Shown here: positions 6,961 through 11,923 of the stretch, one piece after another | Layout of the letters: every line of letters begins with the position of its first letter | How positions within the stretch are numbered: position 1 is the stretch's first letter | NCBI GenBank assembly: GCA_003497225.1 | Contig: DNJQ01000130.1 | Location: 1-11,923 of the forward strand | Length of the DNA stretch: 11,923 nucleotides | DNA from: Bacillota bacterium | GTDB lineage: Bacteria > Bacillota_I > Bacilli_A > RFN20 > CAG-288 | Reading direction: 5' to 3' | Notes under the pieces: generated by a model | Seen by the model: the letters and a program-made list of their open reading frames with translations, nothing else | The model's database searches: none | What the model was told of the DNA's origin: nothing | Made by a program: the position numbers and the translations under genes

Positions 6961-8034
6961 ATGGCAAAAAAAGAAATTAAAAAAGATTCGCAGTTACTAG
7001 TTAAGACTAGAAAGAAGTATCGCCGAAGCAATGTTATTTGGTCTATTGTGTGGTTCTTTGTTGTTTTGTTGTTAGCATTTATTTATGTCTTTTTATACGC
7101 AGGTTATAATGGATATGGTTCTAAAGGCGCATTAGGCTTTATGTCAAAATGGTCATTCTTAGAGCATTTACCATATTTTTCAACCACGATGCCACTTTGG
7201 GCAATATTTACTGGAACTCCAGCAAAAGAATATTTTAAAGGTGATATGCTTTATCGTTTCATCCTTTTAATTAGTGTATTTGTATTAGCCGTTCTAGTAT
7301 GTGTCCTTCACGCTGTTTTAAATGGTCGAAGACTTAACAAGAAATATCAAAGATTATACGCGACAGTTTTACAAAGTGAACTAGAAGAAAAGGATTCTAA
7401 TTTAGTTCTTCACGGAAAGAACAGCGGAGAAATATCAAAGAGCAGTCACGTAGCTGATTTATTAAAATATTCTGGTGCTTTAGATAGTGAAACATCTGAT
7501 GCTATGACAGTTTCCGATGAAAAGATGACTTGGGATGGTGTTCAAGTTGAATATAAGTACAACGAAAAGAAGAGAAATGGCTTCTTAATGGCAACAACCC
7601 TTGAATCGAGCAAAGTAGATGGATATCTCCAACTTCGTAATTATGGTAAAACATTAATCAACGATTATAACGGAATTAATTTAGAAAAATACGGATTTGC
7701 TGATAACAACTTGCTTTCTAAATTCGTTTGCTATTCAACTCTTGATCAAAAGATTTATCGCACTATCGATTTAGATTTAGCTCAACAAATATTCAATTTA
7801 CAGCACTTCTTATCATCAAGTGTTGTTGTAACTTTGGCTGATAATGATTTCTTCGTCTTTATCGATGGATTTAAGTTGAATCTTGTCCGCCCACTTAAAG
7901 AAAAAATCACTGCGGATTTTGTAAAAGATCAAGCCGTGGCGCTTAACGCTTTGCATCAAGTATTCAAAAACATTGGAATGCAGTTGCTGAATGATGATGC
8001 TCTATTAATTAAAGTTGAAGAAGAAAGTCGCTAA
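6961..8034 (+). CDS. Two-helix membrane protein with DUF3137-like cytoplasmic domain
   Basis: The function is unknown. The 357-residue product has a Lys/Arg-rich N-terminus, a membrane helix at about 24-46, an external loop of about 50 residues, a second helix at about 98-120, and a soluble domain at 125-357. By the positive-inside rule both ends are cytoplasmic. The C-terminal part, with a cluster like NNLLSKFVCYSTLDQ, then a hydrophobic strand pair around a FFVFIDGFKL segment, resembles DUF3137 proteins, which are membrane-anchored proteins of unknown role. That match is from memory and was not searched. The start is set by AAAGAGG seven bases before 6961. An in-frame ATG at 6919 is at the predicted transcription start and lacks a site. 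It has its own promoter and a terminator that overlaps its stop codon. It has no Toprim or DUF2220 features, so it is not JetD despite following jetC. Confidence 0.7.
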   Translation: MAKKEIKKDSQLLVKTRKKYRRSNVIWSIVWFFVVLLLAFIYVFLYAGYNGYGSKGALGFMSKWSFLEHLPYFSTTMPLWAIFTGTPAKEYFKGDMLYRFILLISVFVLAVLVCVLHAVLNGRRLNKKYQRLYATVLQSELEEKDSNLVLHGKNSGEISKSSHVADLLKYSGALDSETSDAMTVSDEKMTWDGVQVEYKYNEKKRNGFLMATTLESSKVDGYLQLRNYGKTLINDYNGINLEKYGFADNNLLSKFVCYSTLDQKIYRTIDLDLAQQIFNLQHFLSSSVVVTLADNDFFVFIDGFKLNLVRPLKEKITADFVKDQAVALNALHQVFKNIGMQLLNDDALLIKVEEESR

Positions 8035-8047
8035 TGCGACTTTTTTT
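8024..8047 (+). terminator. Terminator hairpin with the stop codon in its loop
   Basis: AAAGTCGC (8024-8031) pairs with GCGACTTT (8036-8043) around a TAAT loop, and the T-run continues to 8047. The TAA stop of the membrane-protein gene (8032-8034) forms the loop, so the left arm is coding sequence. glgC starts only 26 bases later with no room for an ordinary promoter between. Confidence 0.85.
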
Positions 8048-8073
8048 GTCTAAAAATATTTTGGAGGTAACAT

Positions 8074-9186
8074 ATGAACAATAACAAAGTCGTAGCAATG
8101 ATTCTAGCTGGTGGAAAGGGAACACGACTTGAGTCTCTAACGAGAAAAAATGCGAAACCAGCGGTATTCTTTGGAGGCAAATATCGAATTATTGACTTCG
8201 TTTTGTCAAATGTCGCTAATTCAAAAATTAATACAGTTGGAATCTTAACGCAATATGAAAGTATAGGGTTAAATACTTATATAGGAAATGGAAGTAAGTG
8301 GGGAATTGATGGAAATCGTTCCTTAACTAGTATTCTTCCACCGCGTCAAACCGAAGCTGATGCCGGTGTTAACTGGTATCGTGGGACCGCAGACGCGATA
8401 TATCAAAACCTCGATTGGCTCGACGCTTTAAATCCAGAGCTGGTATTGATTCTTTCTGGCGACCACATTTATATTACTAATTTCCAAGATATGATTAAAA
8501 CTCATACGAGCAATAACGCTGATGTTACTATCGCTGCTTTAAGTGTCTCGGAAGAAGAAGCCCATAGATTTGGTATTTTAGAAGTAGATGAGGAAAATAA
8601 CATAACAAATTTTGTTGAAAAGCCGAAACATCCTAAATCAAATTTAGCTTCGATGGGAATTTATTTATTTAACTATAAACTCTTGCGCGATGCCTTGCGA
8701 AGCGATGCTAAGACCGATAGTGAGCACGATTTTGGAAAGAATATTATTCCATATTTATTAGAGCACAAGAAGAAATTAATTATTCATCCATTCCAAGGCT
8801 ACTGGAAAGATGTTGGAACAATTCAATCTCTATGGGAAGCTAATATGGATTTATTAAAAGGACAATCTCCTATCGATATATTTAGTAAATCGATGAGAAT
8901 CTTTTCCGAAGATACTCACTCAACTCCACAATATATCGGACCAAACGCTGAAATAACTTCTTCACTCATTAATCAAGGAGCAAAGATCTATGGAAGAAGT
9001 ATTAATTCTGTTATCTTTAATGATGTTGTAATTGAAGAAGGGGCAGAAGTAATCGATTCTGTTATTATGCCAGCCACGGTGATAAAGAAAAATACGCACT
9101 TATCAAATGTTATAGTAGGCCCATCACTTGAAGTAGATACTTCTTTTGATGGTGATCCAAAACATGTTGGATTAATAAATAAGTAA
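8074..9186 (+). CDS. glgC: Glucose-1-phosphate adenylyltransferase, catalytic subunit
   Basis: GlgC makes ADP-glucose and pyrophosphate from glucose-1-phosphate and ATP, the committed step of bacterial glycogen synthesis, in the cytoplasm. At 370 residues it has the usual Bacillus-type length. The nucleotidyltransferase domain (about 1-255) carries GGKGTRL at 13-19, the AKPAVFFGGKYRIID block with K28 (equivalent of the E. coli activator-site lysine), GTADA, the catalytic SGDHIY with D130, and FVEKP with K183 for the glucose-1-phosphate site. A WKDVGT segment ends the domain. Residues from about 285 form the left-handed beta-helix of hexapeptide repeats used for allostery and assembly. GGAGG lies seven bases before the ATG. 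It is the first gene of glgC-glgD-glgA, with nine bases before glgD, and probably forms a mixed tetramer with GlgD. The promoter is not evident because a terminator sits immediately upstream. Confidence 0.96.
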   Translation: MNNNKVVAMILAGGKGTRLESLTRKNAKPAVFFGGKYRIIDFVLSNVANSKINTVGILTQYESIGLNTYIGNGSKWGIDGNRSLTSILPPRQTEADAGVNWYRGTADAIYQNLDWLDALNPELVLILSGDHIYITNFQDMIKTHTSNNADVTIAALSVSEEEAHRFGILEVDEENNITNFVEKPKHPKSNLASMGIYLFNYKLLRDALRSDAKTDSEHDFGKNIIPYLLEHKKKLIIHPFQGYWKDVGTIQSLWEANMDLLKGQSPIDIFSKSMRIFSEDTHSTPQYIGPNAEITSSLINQGAKIYGRSINSVIFNDVVIEEGAEVIDSVIMPATVIKKNTHLSNVIVGPSLEVDTSFDGDPKHVGLINK

Positions 9187-9195
9187 GGAGCAAAT

Positions 9196-10305
9196 ATGGA
9201 AAAAGTCTTAGGTTTATTAAATTTACACACCGATCGTGATTTAGGTGTATTAACAGAAAAAAGAGCTATTGCTTCAACTTCATTTTTAGGAAGATATGCA
9301 TTTATGGATTTTCCTTTATCCAATTTTGCTAATTCTGATATTGATGAAATAGGCATTTTAGTTCGCGATCACTTGCGTTCACTAATTCGTCACTTAGGTT
9401 CAGGTCACGCCTTCAACGATAATACCAAAATAGGTTCTATTACCATGCTTTATGATGAGCCTTTTGCTCATAATCTTGGTTATAATAACGATATTAATAA
9501 TCTAGCTGAAAATCGTTGGATGATAGATAAAAGTCACGCTAAAACCGTTGTTATTTGTCCAAGTTCAATTATTGCTAAAATAGATTTTAGAAAATATGTT
9601 GAAGAACATCACCGTCACGATAGCAAAGTATCGATGATATATTCACCAATTAAAAATGGTCGTACACATTTTATCGATAGCGATATATTAGAAATTGAAA
9701 ATAGCACCGTAAAATCTATTAGCACTAATAGAGGAATGGAAGATGAAGTTAATATATCTTTAAACACCTATATAATTGATAAAGAATATTTGCTTGGATT
9801 AATGAAGTACGCGGCTGATACATCAGCTTTCTTCTCCTTGCGCGATGTTTTTGCTCATATTAAAGATAATGTCAAAATTACTGCGCTTCCATTTGAAGGA
9901 TATGTAACATATTTTGATTCTTTAACATCCTATCTTTCTCAGTCTTTAGAATTATTAGATCCTAAAGTTTGTAATCAGTTATTTACCCCTGATTGGCCTA
10001 TCTATACTAAAACTTACGATACTCCACCAGCGATGTATGGAAAGCACGCTAATGTTTCTCATTCATTTATTGCTAATGGTGCTAAAATCGATGGTACGGT
10101 TAAAAATTCCATTATTGGCCGTGATGTCATAATTGAAAAAGGTGCAAATATTGAAAATAGTATTATTTTCTCCTACGGCAAAGTTGGGGAGAATTGTATT
10201 CTTAAAAATGTTATAGCTGATAAAGAAGCTAAAATAATATATAGCAAACATCTAGAAGGTACGATTAAAGATCCATTCTTTATTAAACGAGAGGATATAG
10301 TTTAA
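9196..10305 (+). CDS. glgD: GlgD, regulatory subunit of ADP-glucose pyrophosphorylase
   Basis: GlgD is a paralogue of GlgC found in Firmicutes. It has little or no activity alone and modulates GlgC in a mixed tetramer. The 369-residue product keeps the overall fold, including FMDFPLSNFANS, an FEGYVTYFDSL segment, and C-terminal hexapeptide repeats from about residue 285. The catalytic signatures are gone: the GGxGTRL loop is replaced by NLHTDRDLGVL at 9-19, and the SGDH motif by CPSS at 121-124, which loses the metal-binding aspartate. This pattern separates it from a second GlgC. Its ribosome binding site GGAG directly follows the glgC stop codon, and its own stop overlaps the glgA start by one base (TAATG). 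Tight spacing implies one transcript and matched subunit amounts. Confidence 0.94.
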   Translation: MEKVLGLLNLHTDRDLGVLTEKRAIASTSFLGRYAFMDFPLSNFANSDIDEIGILVRDHLRSLIRHLGSGHAFNDNTKIGSITMLYDEPFAHNLGYNNDINNLAENRWMIDKSHAKTVVICPSSIIAKIDFRKYVEEHHRHDSKVSMIYSPIKNGRTHFIDSDILEIENSTVKSISTNRGMEDEVNISLNTYIIDKEYLLGLMKYAADTSAFFSLRDVFAHIKDNVKITALPFEGYVTYFDSLTSYLSQSLELLDPKVCNQLFTPDWPIYTKTYDTPPAMYGKHANVSHSFIANGAKIDGTVKNSIIGRDVIIEKGANIENSIIFSYGKVGENCILKNVIADKEAKIIYSKHLEGTIKDPFFIKREDIV

Positions 10306-11714
10306 TGAAAATAGCTTTTGTTACAAGCGAAGCTCTACCGTTTTCTAAAACCGGTGGGCTTGCTGACGTCGTCTATGGATTAGCAAAATCGTATGTTGAA
10401 TCTAATCATGAGGTGACAGTTATTTCACCTCTTTATGGTGATATTGATTCTACCAAATTTAAAAGACTTTGTTCACTTCCAGTTCAAATGAATTGGAGAC
10501 AATTAGTAGCCGAAATATATGAAGTTTACGTTAAAGGTGTTAGATATGTTTTTGTCTCCAACTCTTATTATTTTAAGCGTGATAAATTATATGGCTATGA
10601 CGATGATATTGAGCGTTTTGCTTTCTTTAATTTAGCTTTCCTTGAAATTGTTCGGCGAATGAATTTTAGGCCAGATGTACTACATTTAAATGATTGGGAA
10701 ACAGCGATGATTCCACTTTTGCTTAAAGATAAGAAAATAAAAATTCCAACCGTATTAACAATACATAATCCGGCTTTCCAAGGTAATTATCACCCCGGGG
10801 CGTTAGGAGATTATTTTAATTTACCATATGATTATTATGAAGATGGAACGTGCCGCTTCCACGATTATTTTTCATGTTTAAAAACAGGAATTATGACCGT
10901 AGATAAACTTACGACTGTTAGTAAAACACATGCTAAAGAATTATTAGAAGACACTGAACACTATAATAACTTAGGATATATCATTAGACTTAGAAAGAAA
11001 GATTTTTGCGGTATAGTTAATGGTGTTGATGAGGAAGAATTTAATCCAACAAACGATCAATATATTAAACATAGATTTGATAGTAAAAACTTTGAAACAG
11101 CAAAAAGAGCAAATAAAAAGGCTCTATTTGAAATGGCTGAAATGGATGGCGAAGGGCCAGTATTTGGAATTATATCGCGTTTAACTGAGCAAAAAGGTCT
11201 AGATATTTTGCCATTGATTATTCCAAAACTTCTTTCAGTTAATGCCAAACTTTTTGTTATTGGAAATGGCCAATTAAATTATGAAAATATGATGCAAGAT
11301 TTACAAAAGAAATACCCTAATAATGTGTTTTATTTCTGCGGTTATTCTAATAGTTTTGCTCATAGAGTATATGCTTCAAGTGATTTTATATTGATGCCAT
11401 CAAGATATGAGCCTTGCGGAATATCTCAACTTATTTCTAAAAGATATGGCACACTACCGATAGTTTCTAGCGTTGGTGGATTAGTAGATACAGTTGTACC
11501 TTTAACTGATATTAATAAGATAGGAAAATCAGATGGATTTAGATTTGATTTAAATAATATTGCTGACATTGAAAAGACTATTGATTTAGCATTAAGAGTA
11601 TATAATGACAAAAAAGTAATGAACACAATGATTAAAAACGCCATGAAGTATCCCTCAGGATGGAACGATATTTCAGATAAATATATCAAACTATATTCAA
11701 AGTTAATTAAGTAG
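10305..11714 (+). CDS. glgA: Glycogen synthase (ADP-glucose, GT5 family)
   Basis: GlgA transfers glucose from ADP-glucose to the non-reducing end of an alpha-1,4-glucan. The 469-residue length is typical of bacterial glycogen synthases, and the fold is GT-B with two Rossmann domains. The N-terminal domain shows SKTGGLADVV with K15 in the ADP-glucose loop, and LHLNDWE with H127 and D130 (usually H-x-H-DWH, so one position differs). The C-terminal domain has SRLTEQKG with R292 and K297 for the phosphates, and RYEPCGISQL with E369 as the conserved catalytic-site glutamate, followed by the YGTLPIV and GGLVDTV blocks. The start at 10305 overlaps the glgD stop, with GAGG ten bases upstream. Translation is probably coupled. 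No branching enzyme (glgB) or phosphorylase (glgP) lies in the window. No clear terminator follows, and the repeat-family remnant begins within 40 bases. Confidence 0.96.
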   Translation: MKIAFVTSEALPFSKTGGLADVVYGLAKSYVESNHEVTVISPLYGDIDSTKFKRLCSLPVQMNWRQLVAEIYEVYVKGVRYVFVSNSYYFKRDKLYGYDDDIERFAFFNLAFLEIVRRMNFRPDVLHLNDWETAMIPLLLKDKKIKIPTVLTIHNPAFQGNYHPGALGDYFNLPYDYYEDGTCRFHDYFSCLKTGIMTVDKLTTVSKTHAKELLEDTEHYNNLGYIIRLRKKDFCGIVNGVDEEEFNPTNDQYIKHRFDSKNFETAKRANKKALFEMAEMDGEGPVFGIISRLTEQKGLDILPLIIPKLLSVNAKLFVIGNGQLNYENMMQDLQKKYPNNVFYFCGYSNSFAHRVYASSDFILMPSRYEPCGISQLISKRYGTLPIVSSVGGLVDTVVPLTDINKIGKSDGFRFDLNNIADIEKTIDLALRVYNDKKVMNTMIKNAMKYPSGWNDISDKYIKLYSKLIK

Positions 11715-11905
11715 TCTCCCTTGTAAATCAGGGTTTGTATGACAACATGGGACAAGTCACTATTAGAACTAACCTAACTTCGCAAGCTTTCTGCTCTATA
11801 ACCCCATGGAATCAATCGGATTATACATTTTCAATTTCTATGCTCAACTTAGGAAACAATCCCAATAGTAAGTTAGAGATTGTTTCTGCTTTAAACTCCT
11901 GTTAA
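11715..11905 (+). pseudogene. Remnant of the left-edge repeat-family gene, apparently frameshifted
   Basis: The reading frame through the ATG at 11747 is related to the left-edge protein but stops at TAA 11903-11905, right after the shared LEIVSALNS block. No ribosome binding site precedes the ATG. Upstream the frame is open only as far back as the end of glgA, with weak resemblance to copy A just before the Met (a shared Asn and an acidic residue). Dropping one T from the TGTTAAC at the stop would restore an open frame continuing to the window edge. I read this as a decayed copy, but a short independent peptide cannot be excluded. Confidence 0.45.
11747..11899 (+). repeat. Direct repeat copy B (coding, 51 codons)
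   Basis: This is the partner of 34-186: same strand, no gaps over 51 codons, 28 identical residues, with substitutions largely conservative (L/I, E/Q, S/T, W/F). Preservation of amino acids between diverged bases suggests both were under protein-level selection at some time. The copies bracket all other genes in the window. Confidence 0.7.
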
Positions 11906-11923
11906 CTTCCAGAAATTTGCACA

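Noticed and set aside
6961..8034. The gene after jetC as JetD
   Set aside because: It has two membrane helices and no Toprim-like or winged-helix JetD features, and a terminator and separate promoter divide it from jetC.
8988..9356. Minus-strand open frame across the glgC-glgD junction
   Set aside because: It is antisense to two well-supported genes and has no family resemblance of its own.
11718..11733. Terminator after glgA (CCCT/AGGG)
   Set aside because: Only four base pairs with an eight-base loop and a short TTTG tail, which is too weak to call.
1..11923. CRISPR array, tRNA, rRNA or intact transposase gene
   Set aside because: I saw no regularly spaced short repeats, no cloverleaf-like conserved tRNA segments, no rRNA signatures and no transposase motifs.

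Overview
The window is AT-rich, densely coded bacterial chromosome. It looks like a low-GC Firmicute or an uncultured Bacilli/Mollicutes-like gut lineage: strong AGGAGG-type ribosome binding sites, a paired glgC-glgD ADP-glucose pyrophosphorylase (a Firmicutes trait), an anaerobe-type rubrerythrin and short intergenic gaps. Tryptophan is read from TGG and the proteins are full length with TGA as a stop, so the standard bacterial code fits and the Mycoplasma code does not. The lineage assignment is inference.

Left part: a + strand reading frame enters from outside the window and ends at 360. It is unrecognised, but its first ~50 codons reappear at the far right edge. It converges on rubrerythrin (402-941, minus strand), which has its own promoter and terminator. 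A divergent spacer (942-1167) carries helically phased T-tracts and leads into a three-gene SMC operon.

Centre: 1168-6739 encodes a Wadjet/MksBEF-type condensin: JetA (kleisin-like), JetB (winged-helix partner) and JetC (an SMC/MukB-like ATPase with intact Walker A, signature and Walker B motifs). A strong terminator closes the operon directly after jetC. JetD, the Toprim-type nuclease subunit that classical Wadjet plasmid defence requires, is absent. The next gene (6961-8034) instead has its own promoter and encodes a two-helix membrane protein with a DUF3137-like cytoplasmic domain. This is therefore either a JetD-less Wadjet variant, a Wadjet with JetD elsewhere, or a housekeeping MksBEF-like condensin.

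Right part: a tight glgC-glgD-glgA operon (8074-11714) makes ADP-glucose from glucose-1-phosphate and ATP and polymerises it into glycogen. Only 26 bases separate glgC from a terminator hairpin whose loop contains the stop codon of the membrane-protein gene, so read-through or an upstream internal promoter must supply glgC.

The right edge (11715-11923) holds a diverged, apparently frameshifted second copy of the left-edge peptide. The two copies are direct repeats about 11.7 kb apart that bracket all the genes.
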